A DNA stretch of 45,640 nt from Marimonas lutisalis (GTDB taxonomy: Bacteria > Pseudomonadota > Alphaproteobacteria > Rhodobacterales > Rhodobacteraceae). The notes under the pieces are model-generated. The model saw nothing but the letters and a program-made list of their open reading frames with translations, made no database searches and was not told the origin of the DNA. Shown piece after piece: positions 24,130 through 32,581 of this stretch. The stretch lies in contig NZ_SKCI01000008.1 in NCBI RefSeq assembly GCF_005434965.1, forward strand, positions 1-45,640, given 5' to 3'. The position numbers were made by a program, and so were the translations under genes. Numbering within the stretch: position 1 is the first letter of the stretch; the number at the start of each line of letters is the position of its first letter.

Positions 24130-24194
24130 CGCGCAAATCCCACACGGTTGAATGCCTCAATGGTGCCAGCGACACCAAATTACGGCAACACTTG

Positions 24195-24326
24195 ATGTAC
24201 GAAAAGTCCGCGAACCCGCCGGTCGATGTAGCTCAGATCTACGGCTGCTCTTGGTGGCAGCGGACCTTCAGCACCATCGCAGCGCTCGACCGCTACGAGC
24301 CCTGGGTGGCAGCGACGGAATTGTAG
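24195..24326 (+). CDS. Possible 43-aa peptide or gene remnant
   Basis: A plus-strand frame from ATG 24195 to TAG 24326 encodes MYEKSANPPVDVAQIYGCS, then WWQRTFSTIAALDRYEPWV and ATEL. The composition is protein-like, but there is no clear ribosome site. It fills the short gap between the regulator and the VOC gene. It may be the remnant of a larger gene. Confidence 0.22.
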   Translation: MYEKSANPPVDVAQIYGCSWWQRTFSTIAALDRYEPWVAATEL

Positions 24327-24328
24327 CC

Positions 24329-24748
24329 TCACGTTTCTCCCGGCATTGGTGCTGCGTTCACTTCGATCGTGTTGAGATCGGGGTCCAACAGATAGAGTTG
24401 TGGGAAGCCTGCGAGGCCTTCTCGGAGCATGAGAACTCTTTTCCTGTCACCTTCCGGTAGATCTTCTCGAAAACCAGCCGCCTCCAAACGTTCGACCAAC
24501 CCTTCGAAGTCGTCGGTGCAGAATGCAAAGTGCACGTCGGCGATGTCGGGAGATGGAGAGCTTCGATAGGTTCCTGCTTCATTCAGCACGAGATGGATTT
24601 GCCGATCGCCACATCCCAACCACACGCCTAGAATCGGAAATGGCGGGCGAGGCAAGCGCTTCAGCTTGAAAAGGTCTTCGTAGAAAGAAGCCGACACCTC
24701 AACATCTCTGACTGGATACGAAATGTGATGGAGTAACATTTCTGGCAT
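24329..24748 (-). CDS. VOC-superfamily (glyoxalase/bleomycin-resistance fold) protein
   Basis: A 139-aa single-module protein from ATG 24748, which has GGGG six bases upstream; an ATG at 24793 adds 15 residues. The pattern MLLHHISYPVRDVEVSASFYEDLFKLKR...RQIHLVLNEAGT...DVHFAFCTDDFEGLVERLEAAGF...QLYLLDPDLNTIEVN is a complete betaalphabetabetabeta pair. Metal-ligand positions are plausible (His in HHISY, His in HLVL or HFAF, Glu in NTIEVN). VOC members range from isomerases to dioxygenases and resistance proteins, so the substrate cannot be named. Confidence 0.8.
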   Translation of the reverse strand: MPEMLLHHISYPVRDVEVSASFYEDLFKLKRLPRPPFPILGVWLGCGDRQIHLVLNEAGTYRSSPSPDIADVHFAFCTDDFEGLVERLEAAGFREDLPEGDRKRVLMLREGLAGFPQLYLLDPDLNTIEVNAAPMPGET

Positions 24749-24793
24749 GGCATCTATTTCCCCAAGACCTTCGACGTCGACAATACCATACAT

Positions 24794-25147
24794 TGATCCG
24801 AAAGGCAGCTTCGTCCGCAGAGCTGACCTAAAGGGCTGTTACAGCGAACGGCGGCTCCGAGCCGATAGTGTTGAAAAACTCCGTCGCTGGAAAATCAGGG
24901 CAAAAAGTCAGAATGACTTTCCGTAAAGCCGCATTTTTCCAGACATGGTTCTCAGTTATGCGCCTCAGCGGGAGAAAATTCTGCGAAAATGCAGTCTTCC
25001 GCCCGAGCAATGAGTTTTTCAACACAATCAGCCCATAGCGGAAGCGCAGATGTCCGGTCTTTCCGATGACATGACTGTCCAACATTCGGTCAGCGGTTAG
25101 TTGGAGTTCCACCCAAGGAACGCCAAACAATGCTTAGTGATACCATT
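24794..25147. other. Spacer between VOC gene and MFS gene
   Basis: A 100-codon minus-strand frame exists (24828-25130), but its translation shows no domain, its start lacks a ribosome site and its composition is unlike the neighbouring proteins. I regard it as non-coding or strongly decayed DNA. No repeats or strong hairpins were noticed. Confidence 0.4.
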
Positions 25148-26359
25148 TCAGGCGCTTGCTGCTTCTGCTGCTCCAGGTCCTTTGACCATCCAGAACAGGA
25201 CGGCTACAACGACCAGGTTCAGGGCACCGGCCAACGCAGCCATCCCATAGGCGACGGCGTAGTCAGCGGTCATATCATAAAGGTATCCGCCCAGGTATCC
25301 GCCATTGGCGTGGCCAAACCATCCGAACATGGTAATCACACCCAGAGCAAAACCACGCCGCTCGGGCGGAGTGTAGGCGGCGGTGGTGGTCAGAACGCCG
25401 GTCATCACGCCGGCATATCCAAATCCATATATCGGAGCATAGAGATAAAAGCTTGAAAGGTCGTTGATCAGGATGAAGCCGTAAATGAGCAATGTCATCC
25501 AAGCCGTTGCTGTCATGTAAGCTGGAATAGAACCGATAATGTCAGCGAGCTTCCCGAAGGCGATACGTCCGAGTATTCCCACCATCAGCATCAAGAAGAT
25601 GACCGAGCCAGCTTCATCGGCACTGTATCCGCAGCCTTGAATATGCGGAACAAGATGCATGAGGGGCACTGACATGCTTGTGCAACACAAGAAAATCGCG
25701 AGGCACATCATCGGAACGACCAGTTTGATTGGCGGATAGTCACGGCTCTGCACCGCTGACACTTGCGCGGAATAGCCAAGTTCGATCGGCCTGAGCAGTG
25801 CCGCCAACGGAATAAGAACAACGAGCATCAGGCCGCCTGTGATTGCCAAGGCTCCCGACACCCCGAATGATTTGATCAGCAGCGCCGATCCGAACGGTAC
25901 TCCCCCTTGGCCTAAGGCTTGACCGGCCGAGGCGATACCAATCGCAAGACCCGCGCCTACGGGGAACCATTTTCCAACCAGTGACATGACCGGCGCAAAG
26001 ATTGCAGCTCCGCCAAAGAGGCCCGCAATGAACATAAGCGTATAATACTGCCAAAGCTGGCTCGCTGCTGCGGAAGTGAGATAGGCAAGGCCCATCACAA
26101 TGCTGCCCATCAGAACAACGGTACGGGTTCCGAACTTGTCGGCCATAGCGCCCATTATGAGCCCACCGAATGCCATGCCTACGATGCCGGATACGTTAAT
26201 CAAGGAAATATCCGCACGATCCCAACCATGGAGTTCTTCCAAAGGTACGACATAGGCGGACATGCCGTTGACGATTGCGCCCATTGACATGGCCAATATC
26301 AACGCGGCCGCTCCGACAATTACCCATCGAAAAGGTGGCAGATGCTCGACGGTGGTCAT
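25148..26359 (-). CDS. MFS transporter, oxalate/formate-antiporter or monocarboxylate type
   Basis: A 403-aa inner-membrane carrier with about 12 transmembrane helices. It has the MFS loop 2-3 signature GGLIMGAMADKFGTRTVVLMGS, a second-half repeat GRIAFGKLADIIGSIPAYM, and GKWFPVGAGLAIGIASAGQALGQGGVPFGSALL, which is characteristic of the monocarboxylate/OFA group. It should move a small organic anion. It is transcribed alone, with its promoter side only ~50 bp from IS copy D, so IS-borne transcription could alter its expression. The minus-strand VOC gene lies 400 bp downstream. Confidence 0.88.
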   Translation of the reverse strand: MTTVEHLPPFRWVIVGAAALILAMSMGAIVNGMSAYVVPLEELHGWDRADISLINVSGIVGMAFGGLIMGAMADKFGTRTVVLMGSIVMGLAYLTSAAASQLWQYYTLMFIAGLFGGAAIFAPVMSLVGKWFPVGAGLAIGIASAGQALGQGGVPFGSALLIKSFGVSGALAITGGLMLVVLIPLAALLRPIELGYSAQVSAVQSRDYPPIKLVVPMMCLAIFLCCTSMSVPLMHLVPHIQGCGYSADEAGSVIFLMLMVGILGRIAFGKLADIIGSIPAYMTATAWMTLLIYGFILINDLSSFYLYAPIYGFGYAGVMTGVLTTTAAYTPPERRGFALGVITMFGWFGHANGGYLGGYLYDMTADYAVAYGMAALAGALNLVVVAVLFWMVKGPGAAEAASA

Positions 26360-26411
26360 GGCACTCTCCTGAAAATTCCAAACACTATAACATACTAATG
26401 TTGTTCCAAGG

Positions 26412-27228
26412 GTGCTGTCAGACTAATTCGAACTCGTCTCTGGCAGGACAGTGACGCTGTCCCTTATGCCGCGCAGAGACCACGCCACTCGGCAAGAGCG
26501 GCGGTGCGGTTCTGTTTGAAATGATCTCGGCTTGAGAGGCTGCGGTCCTGGTTGAGGTGGTTGAAAACAGATGAGTGGACGGCCGCGAATTTCTGCAAAC
26601 TTCGCATCAGCCTAAATCGCTGCATGGCCCGTTCTCGTCGTCGGAATGGCAGGTGCGAATTCTCGACTCTGTTGTTGAGCCAGCGCCCACACGATTGCAG
26701 ATTGCCGCAGCCCATTTCGCGAAGCGCGGCCTTGTATGAAGCAAATCGATCTGTGACCAACACCTCTGGCTGACCATATCTCCGCATCAATTTTCTCAGC
26801 ATTTTCAATGCGGCGCGTTTGTTTCTTCGCTTCGTGACGACGCTCTCAAGAACCTCGCCTTTCGTGATCGACAGCACGCCAGAGATAGTGCCGCTCGCCG
26901 TTGATTTTCACAAAGACCTCGTCGACATGCCATTGCCATCGGGAAAAGGCACGTAGCTGCTGAACACGCCGCCGCCGGATCTCAGAGGCAAACATCGGCC
27001 CAAACCTGTTCCACCAGAAACGAATGGTTTCGTGGCTCACGTCGATGCCGCGCTCGTGCAGCAGGTCCTCGACATTTCGAAGTGACAACGGGAACCGGAC
27101 ATAGAGCATTACCGCCAGGCGGATGATCTCTGGGCTGGTCTTGAAGTACTTGAAGGGGGAACGCTTGGTCATCTTGAGAGGCTAAGAGAGACCCCTGCCC
27201 GGCTCAAGGCAAGTTACTCTGACATGAC
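26412..27228 (-). mobile_element. IS6-family element, copy D (full length, frameshifted)
   Basis: This copy is 817 bp, one base longer than copies A and F. Left end GTGCTGTCAGACTAA, right end CTCTGACATGAC. No 8-bp duplication flanks it (TTCCAAGG against CCTCGCGG). The 11 bases to its left (TTGTTCCAAGG) match those left of copy G (TTGTTTCAAGG) at ten positions, possibly a target preference. Confidence 0.88.
26464..27172 (-). pseudogene. IS6-family transposase, copy D, broken by a 1-base insertion
   Basis: Reads MTKRSPFKYFKTSPEIIR to YLWRAVDHE, then shifts frame. The second frame resumes at GEVLESVVTKRRNKRA and runs to the normal LCAA end. The cause is an extra T at about 26860 (GCCTTTCG against GCCTTCG in copy F). 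All three catalytic residues are encoded, but in two frames, so this copy depends on transposase from another copy. Confidence 0.9.
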
Positions 27229-27450
27229 CCTCGCGGCTGCCCTTTGATTTCGCTTTGCCGCTAAGCGACGGCCACCCGCCGAAGGGCAGCTTTGTCCCGC
27301 TCAGCGGTCACTCGAACAGGCTGCAGCGAACGACAGCTTCGAGCCCGGAGCGGTCATACTCGTTGACACGCTCTTGCCGTTCCGCCGATGATGGCGAGTT
27401 CCCTTGGTCAGGGTCCTCTACGTTCGGGCTGAGGGCGTCGCTCTGGTATC

Positions 27451-28578
27451 TCAGGGCCGGAGTGTAGGCCACCTGTCCACCAGTTCACCGCCGCTGATCA
27501 CGAGGATTTCCCCGAAGGTTTGGATGATCGCCTCGGATTCAGTTGGCCGCATGAAAGCGCATGTGTCGACCAAAGAGGTGGAAAGGGCCGGGCCGCTCCA
27601 GATTTCTTGATTGGAGGACCGCCCGAAGACGCGTGAGTAACCGTATCCTTCGGGAAAGACCGGAACCGCTTTCCAATAGCCGCCCGAAATCGCGATGTCA
27701 GCGCGATTTTTCCTGAGCGCTCTTCCCAGTATGCCCAGCCCGGGGATGGGGTTCGACGGAAGGTATTTCAGGATTGGCGTGGCGATGAACAGCGCGGGTT
27801 CGATGCCAGCCAGCGCGGTCGCGTCGAAATCGATTGGTTTCACGAGTAGGGAGCCAAGGGAGACTTCGGTCACGCCATCGCTTTGGTGGTAGGTTCCGAA
27901 TGAGGTGCTGCCGCCGGTGTTCACGAAACCATTGGGAGAGAGAGGAAGGAGCGCATCGTGCGCCCGGCGAAGGATGTTCCTTACGCTTCGCGCTTCGCGC
28001 CTCCTGAGACCGACCGGCAGTTTGGCGAGGTGCGCGTCGTAGCCCATAACGCCTTCGAGGTGGAAATGAGGGTATCCGGCGAGCGCGGCCAGTTCGGACT
28101 TCAGCCGGTCGGGAGACACGCCCCCGCGATGAAGGCCGACGTCGACCTCTAATGCCACGCGCAGGCGTTGGCCGCTCTGATGCGCGAGATCGAGGTATTG
28201 GGCTGCGCGCTCTGGTGTGTCGATAAGCCAGATCACCCTATCCGCTGCATTTGGGTGTGTCGCGAGCACCTTTGCGGCCCCCACGACCGGAAATGGCTTG
28301 CCCAGCAGATGCTCGTTCTCTGGCCGTTTGGAAAGCAGAGTATCGAGATGGCCGGATGAGAATGTCATGAAGCCGACGGCCTCCAGCCCCGCCACGGCTT
28401 TGTCGAGCAACGGCAGGCTGGCTAGTGATTTTGCGGCCACGCGAGTGCGGATGCCAGGCTGGACGTGCGCCTTCACAATCTCGAGGTTGCGGTGGAGCCG
28501 GTCGAGGTCGAGGACCAAGGCCGGACCGTCCGTTCCTCGCAAGGTCCCGTCGAGCGATGTAAAATAGGAGGATGTCAT
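27451..28578 (-). CDS. PLP-dependent alanine-racemase-fold enzyme (D-threonine aldolase/DSD1 family)
   Basis: A 375-aa cytoplasmic enzyme. The N-terminal barrel has PALVLDLDRLHRNLEIVKAH and the PLP lysine Lys50 (RTRVAAKSLASLPLL). Further marks are ALEVDVGLHRGGV, GVMGYDAHLA and TGGSTSFGTYH. The C-terminal beta domain has ISGGYWKAVPVFPEGYGYS and a His/Cys-type metal region (LVDTCAFMRPTESEAIIQTFGEILVISGGELVDRWPTLRP). The family cleaves or dehydrates D-beta-hydroxy amino acids. Its ATG overlaps the stop of the flavin oxidase by four bases (ATGA), so the two are translationally coupled. The 220 bp between this gene and IS copy D hold nothing recognisable. Confidence 0.82.
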   Translation of the reverse strand: MTSSYFTSLDGTLRGTDGPALVLDLDRLHRNLEIVKAHVQPGIRTRVAAKSLASLPLLDKAVAGLEAVGFMTFSSGHLDTLLSKRPENEHLLGKPFPVVGAAKVLATHPNAADRVIWLIDTPERAAQYLDLAHQSGQRLRVALEVDVGLHRGGVSPDRLKSELAALAGYPHFHLEGVMGYDAHLAKLPVGLRRREARSVRNILRRAHDALLPLSPNGFVNTGGSTSFGTYHQSDGVTEVSLGSLLVKPIDFDATALAGIEPALFIATPILKYLPSNPIPGLGILGRALRKNRADIAISGGYWKAVPVFPEGYGYSRVFGRSSNQEIWSGPALSTSLVDTCAFMRPTESEAIIQTFGEILVISGGELVDRWPTLRP

Positions 28579-29828
28579 GCGCCGAAATAGGGCTGGAGCA
28601 CGGGGGAAAGGAATCTGTCTTCCGGGTCGAAGCGGGCCCGCAGCCTTCGGAAGGCATCGGCGTTGGGATAGAGGCTGTCGACCTCGTCGCGCGTCATGGT
28701 GTGGAGCTTACCCCAGTGCGGTCTTCCGCCCGCCGCGCGGAAGACCGCCTCGCAGTCGCGGAAGGCGGCTTCATAGGGGCGCGTTGCCTGAACGTGTACG
28801 GCGACTGAGACGCTTGGGCCAGCGTGAAACGGGGACAGCCATGCGCTGTCCTGCGCGGTTTTTCGGACTTCGATGGGAAAGATCACCTCGGGATGCCGTG
28901 TCTCCATTATTTCGATGACCTCGCATATGGCGTCTTCAGCCACTCTTGCGTCGAGGTTGTATTCCATCTCGTTGAACCGCGTGTGGCGCGTGGTGCAGAG
29001 GACCTTCCAGCTTTCGTCAACGAAATCTTCTGCCGACATGGCGGCCATAAGCAGACGAACGGCGGCGCGGCGCAGGGCGGGGGAGATGTGGCGCAGGCCC
29101 TTCGTGCCATTTAGATAGGAGAGCCCGAATTCATCGAGGTCGAGCGGCGGCTTGGTCGGTGCATCCTCCGTGATGTCGTGTGTGATGCTGACGCCCTTAC
29201 CACTGTGTGGGAGGACAAAGCATTCGGCATGGCGGTGGTTGCGCCAAAGCTCGGGCATCTGCGAGATGATCTCATCTTTAGGCGCCGGTTTGCTCGCTCG
29301 TTTGCGGAGCCGGTAGGATGGTCGAGTATTGATCTGCACCTCGGAAATCATGCCCAGAAGCCCAAGCGCGACGCGCGCACCGGGCAGATCGGCCTCTGGA
29401 ACCTCGACCAGCGTTCCAGTTCCATCGATAAGGCGCAGGCCAGTGACTTCGGCAGATAGGCAGGGCAGTTCTTGCCCGGTGCCGTGGGTCGCGGTGGAGA
29501 TCGCGCCGGCTAGCGTCTGTGCGTTGATATCACCCAAGTTGCGGAAGGCGCGGTCATCGACATGCAAAGCCTGGGAAATGTCACGCAGCGTGGCGTTTGC
29601 ATCGATCCAGACCCGGTCGCCGTCCGACGAGAGGACCGGAGAACCGCGGCGCGGCGCGATTTGGCACAAGTGCACGGCGCCGCGTATTAGCGGCCAGAAC
29701 GAATGGCCCGAACCGACAGTCCGAATGACCCCTGTCGTGTCGCGAATCAGCCGCGCGGCATCTTCGGCACCGACGATCCGATGCACACGGCCATCATCAA
29801 CCTGATTGCCCGACCAGTTGGACCACAT
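28575..29828 (-). CDS. FAD-linked oxidase of the D-arabinono-1,4-lactone oxidase family
   Basis: A 417-aa flavoprotein. The start at 29828 follows GGAGGAG; the ATG at 29843 is part of that site. The FAD-binding PP-loop is VIRTVGSGHSFWPL, with NLGDINAQTLAGAISTATHGTG as the second FAD segment. The C-terminal ALO domain ends with GGRPHWGKLHTMTRDEVDSLYP, whose HWGK motif marks sugar-lactone and alditol oxidases. It oxidises a polyol or aldonolactone with oxygen or another acceptor. It is upstream of and coupled to the PLP enzyme, an uncommon pairing that suggests a shared hydroxy-amino-acid or sugar-derived substrate. Confidence 0.85.
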   Translation of the reverse strand: MWSNWSGNQVDDGRVHRIVGAEDAARLIRDTTGVIRTVGSGHSFWPLIRGAVHLCQIAPRRGSPVLSSDGDRVWIDANATLRDISQALHVDDRAFRNLGDINAQTLAGAISTATHGTGQELPCLSAEVTGLRLIDGTGTLVEVPEADLPGARVALGLLGMISEVQINTRPSYRLRKRASKPAPKDEIISQMPELWRNHRHAECFVLPHSGKGVSITHDITEDAPTKPPLDLDEFGLSYLNGTKGLRHISPALRRAAVRLLMAAMSAEDFVDESWKVLCTTRHTRFNEMEYNLDARVAEDAICEVIEIMETRHPEVIFPIEVRKTAQDSAWLSPFHAGPSVSVAVHVQATRPYEAAFRDCEAVFRAAGGRPHWGKLHTMTRDEVDSLYPNADAFRRLRARFDPEDRFLSPVLQPYFGA

Positions 29829-29942
29829 CGGGTTCTCCTCCATCGCGCATCCGGGCGCCTATGGGCCATCAAAGCATATCTTTGGCTGTCACGCTATTGT
29901 CAGGGTGACATTTCAGCGAGCAGCCACAGCGCTCAGGGCCAA

Positions 29943-30107
29943 TATACGGTCGCCTACCCGCCGGAGGCCACCGGAATGGTGCTGGCGGCTCGGCGCTTCG
30001 GGCTTCCGGCGGTGATCGCCTTCACGGTCGAGACCGATGGCCGCCTTCCCACGGGAGAGGCGCTCGGCGATGCGATTGCCGAGGTGGATGCGGCGACGGA
30101 CGGCTAA
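29943..30107 (+). pseudogene. Homocysteine S-methyltransferase fragment
   Basis: The plus strand encodes YPPEATGMVLAARRFGLP, then AVIAFTVETDGRLPTGEALG and DAIAEVDAATDG. The central ISFTVETDGRLPTG-like block is characteristic of homocysteine S-methyltransferases. Both the N-terminal barrel and the C-terminal zinc-cysteine region are missing. The right end is cut exactly where IS remnant E begins, which supplies the stop codon. Confidence 0.78.
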
Positions 30108-30260
30108 CCGGATGGTTTCATGGTTCACATCAATGCCCCGCTCGTGCAGCAGGTCCTCGACATTGAGAAGTGAAAGCGGGAACCGAACATACAGCATCAC
30201 CGCCAGGCGGATGATCTCAGGGCTGGTTTTGAAGTATTTGAATGGGGAGCGTTTGGTCAT
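30106..30260 (-). pseudogene. Transposase N-terminal fragment, copy E
   Basis: Encodes MTKRSPFKYFKTSPEIIR to GIDVNHETIR, then leaves the family at the deletion junction. It covers only the helix-turn-helix part and has no catalytic residues. It shows its own substitutions (LLNVEDLL, VNHETIR). Confidence 0.88.
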
Positions 30261-30316
30261 GACCAGAAGCAAAGCAAGGCCCCTGCCCGGCTCAAGCCAA
30301 GGTCCTCTGACAAGAC
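30106..30316 (-). mobile_element. IS6-family remnant, copy E (right end only)
   Basis: About 211 bp: the right terminal repeat (ending CTCTGACAAGAC at 30316) and the first ~50 codons of the transposase. The rest was deleted when it fused to the homocysteine methyltransferase fragment. It directly precedes the 3' end of the LysR gene. Confidence 0.88.
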
Positions 30317-30324
30317 CTTTGCAA

Positions 30325-31203
30325 CTATCCAGGCCAGCTAAAATTTTTCACCGAGCGCATCAGCGCCTCCATTGCCGGTGAAAACTTTCGACCCGGCATG
30401 GTCACCAGCGCAATCTTTCGTTCAACTGTCGGATCTATCAGCGGGCGTTGGATCAAACCTGGCAAGGTAACAGAGTATTCCGGCATGAAGGCAAAACCGA
30501 TACCTGCAAGAACCATTGCCTGCACCCAGCCTTCTCTTTCAGACCGGAAGCGCGCGTAAAGTTCGACACCTTTTGACGCGCAAACCTGCATCACCATCTC
30601 GCGCATTTCGCAAGATAGCCGATCCACGTAATTTTCTCCCGACAGCTCTTGCAGACTGACAACATTCAATTGCCCGAGACGATGTTCGGGCGGGAAGACC
30701 ACAACATATCTTTCTGCATAGAGAGGATGAGCGCGAAAGTTTTCTTGCAGCTCTTCCGTCAGCGTCATGACCGCGGCGTCCAGTTCGCCGTTCGATAGCT
30801 TGTCCTTAAGTTCCGTGGTCGAGCGTTCGCTGACGGACAATTCCACGCCGGAATTGGTTTTTTCGAACTGGGCCAGGAATCGAGCCAGTCTGATATGTCC
30901 AATCGTCGACATAACGCCCAACCTGATCGGCACCTTTTCGAGCAGACGGAAATTTTGGGCCAGCAACTGCGCTGCGTCGGCCTCGCTAACGATTTGCTGC
31001 AAGTGCGGCAGCATGGACCGACCAAAATCGCTGAGCAGGATACGCCGACCTTCCCGGTGAAAGACAGGCGCTCCAAGCTCCACCTCAAGAGCCTTCACGC
31101 CTTTGGTCAAGGCGGGCTGGGTGACATTGCAATCAGACGCGGCCTTGGTGAAATTCAGATGCTTGGCGGCCGCGAGAACGTAACGTATCTGGGACATCTC
31201 CAT
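30325..31203 (-). CDS. LysR-family transcriptional regulator, second
   Basis: A 292-aa regulator. The start at 31203 follows AAGGGGG; the upstream in-frame start at 31257 lacks support. The N-terminal winged helix reads MEMSQIRYVLAAAKHLNFTKAASDCNVTQPALTKGVKALEVELGAPVFHREGRRILLSDFG, and the effector domain follows. The stop lies 9 bp from IS remnant E, so the coding region escaped truncation. It is divergent from the DUF4242 gene with ~150 bp between starts, and that gene is the obvious target. The effector is unknown. Confidence 0.9.
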   Translation of the reverse strand: MEMSQIRYVLAAAKHLNFTKAASDCNVTQPALTKGVKALEVELGAPVFHREGRRILLSDFGRSMLPHLQQIVSEADAAQLLAQNFRLLEKVPIRLGVMSTIGHIRLARFLAQFEKTNSGVELSVSERSTTELKDKLSNGELDAAVMTLTEELQENFRAHPLYAERYVVVFPPEHRLGQLNVVSLQELSGENYVDRLSCEMREMVMQVCASKGVELYARFRSEREGWVQAMVLAGIGFAFMPEYSVTLPGLIQRPLIDPTVERKIALVTMPGRKFSPAMEALMRSVKNFSWPG

Positions 31204-31355
31204 TGAACACCCCCTTGTCCAAAAGCGCGCAATTCCGTCCAATATACCGTAAAACATTCAAACCGTGGGTTATTGAACAATAGCGCATTGCGTTTTCCCA
31301 AGACACAGTTTTTGCGTTTTCATGAAAGGGCAAGAACAGCAAAGGGAGATTGGAA

Positions 31356-31619
31356 ATGTCGGTATTCATGGTTGAACGCGACTTGAAAGGCATCAGCATG
31401 GATGACCTGGCAGGCGCACAAAAAGCAGCGATTGCAACCGCCGAAAAGATGTCAGACGCGGGCGAAAAAATCAGCTATATCCGCTCTACTTTCGCACCCG
31501 AAGACGGCCGCTGCATGTGCCTTTTCGAAGGCGAAAGTGCAGAGCAGGTCCAGCGATTGAACGATACCGCCGGCTTGCCATATAGCCGCGTGGTAGAAGC
31601 ACTCGACCTGACCCCGTAG
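31356..31619 (+). CDS. DUF4242 (SCO4226-like) small protein
   Basis: An 87-aa protein from the ATG at 31356, preceded by GGGAG; the in-frame TTG at 31350 is less likely. The layout MSVFMVERDLKGISMDDLAGAQKAAI...ISYIRSTFAPEDGRCMCLFEGESAEQVQRLNDTAGLPYSRVVEAL matches the small ferredoxin-like DUF4242 family, one member of which was reported to bind nickel. A short GC-rich hairpin-like sequence follows the stop (31639-31673). It is probably regulated by the divergent LysR protein. Its role is unknown. Confidence 0.82.
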   Translation: MSVFMVERDLKGISMDDLAGAQKAAIATAEKMSDAGEKISYIRSTFAPEDGRCMCLFEGESAEQVQRLNDTAGLPYSRVVEALDLTP

Positions 31620-31695
31620 GCGCGGAGCAATCTTCTAACAGCCGGTTTTTGCCAAAAAGGCAAAGGCCGGCCACGCCGCCTCAGGAATGCGAACC

Positions 31696-31765
31696 ATGCA
31701 TGATCAACCTTTCGTCACCGCAGAACGCTTCCAGTGCTCAGCCCTTGATGCAAAGCCTCAAAGCA
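31696..31765 (+). pseudogene. 5' end of a gene interrupted by IS copy F
   Basis: ATG at 31696 preceded by AGGA begins the frame MHDQPFVTAERFQCSALDAK, followed by PQ, which runs straight into the left end of copy F. The rest is not present on the other side of F, so the gene was cut and its remainder deleted or moved. The family cannot be told from 22 residues. Confidence 0.45.
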
Positions 31766-32581
31766 GTGCTGTCAGACGAATTCGAACTCGTCTCTGCAAG
31801 GTCAGTAGCGCTGTCCCTTATGCCGCGCAGAGACCGCGCCACTCGGCCAGAGCAGCGGTTCTGTTCTGCTTGAAGTGATCTCGTTTGGAGAGGCTGCGAT
31901 CCTGGTTGAAGTGATTGAAAATGGAGGAATGGACGGAAACGAATTTCTGCAAACTTCGCATTCTCCGAAAGCGTTGCATTGCCCTTTCTCGCCGTCGGAA
32001 TGGTAAGTGCGAGTTCTCAACGCGGTTGTTCAGCCAGCGTCCACATGATTGGAGATGATCGCAACCCAAGTCGCGTAAAGCCGCTTTGTATGAAACGAAC
32101 CGATCGGTGACCAGCACCTCAGGCTGACCGTAGCGCCGCATCAATTTTCTAAGCATTTTCAATGCGGCGCGTTTGTTTCGCCGCTTCGTGACAACGCTCT
32201 CAAGCACTTCGCCTTCGTGATCGACGGCCCGCCAAAGGTAGTGCCGCTCGCCATTGATCTTCACGAAAACCTCGTCGACATGCCATTGCCATCGCGAGAA
32301 CGCACGCAGCTGCTGCACACGCCGCCGACGGATCTCAGACGCAAACATCGGGCCAAACCGGTTCCACCAGAACCGGATGGTCTCGTGGCTGACGTCGATG
32401 CCTCGTTCGTGCAGCAGGTCCTCGACATTGCGGAGTGACAGCGGGAACCGGACATAGAGCATCACCGCCAGGCGGATGACCTCGGGGCTGGTTTTGAAGT
32501 ACTTGAACGGAGAGCGTTTGGTCATGGCCAGAGGCTACGCAAGCCCCCTGCCCGCCTCAAGCCAAGTTCCTCTGACATGAC
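31766..32581 (-). mobile_element. IS6-family insertion sequence, copy F (complete)
   Basis: This copy is 816 bp with ends GTGCTGTCAGACGAA and CTCTGACATGAC. The flanks TCAAAGCA and CGTCGGAT are not a duplication. With copy A it is one of two in the window with an unbroken transposase, so it is a likely source of activity. Confidence 0.92.
31818..32525 (-). CDS. IS6-family DDE transposase, copy F
   Basis: A 235-aa intact transposase. The catalytic residues are in HVDEVFVKI, LVTDRFVSY and RVENSHLPF. It differs from copy A at a limited set of positions (PEVIR, HEGEV, RDLGCDHLQSCGRW). The C-terminus LAEWRGLCAA is the common end of all copies. Confidence 0.93.
   Translation of the reverse strand: MTKRSPFKYFKTSPEVIRLAVMLYVRFPLSLRNVEDLLHERGIDVSHETIRFWWNRFGPMFASEIRRRRVQQLRAFSRWQWHVDEVFVKINGERHYLWRAVDHEGEVLESVVTKRRNKRAALKMLRKLMRRYGQPEVLVTDRFVSYKAALRDLGCDHLQSCGRWLNNRVENSHLPFRRRERAMQRFRRMRSLQKFVSVHSSIFNHFNQDRSLSKRDHFKQNRTAALAEWRGLCAA

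Noticed and set aside
24828-25130. 100-codon minus-strand gene
   Set aside because: No ribosome site, no domain likeness and odd composition; probably non-coding or decayed DNA.
26840-26880. Programmed frameshift in transposase copy D
   Set aside because: Copies A and F encode the same protein in one frame with one T fewer, so the shift is a mutation and not a conserved recoding signal.
31639-31673. Intrinsic terminator after the DUF4242 gene
   Set aside because: The hairpin-like sequence is imperfect and has no T run after it, so it is mentioned only as a possible structure.
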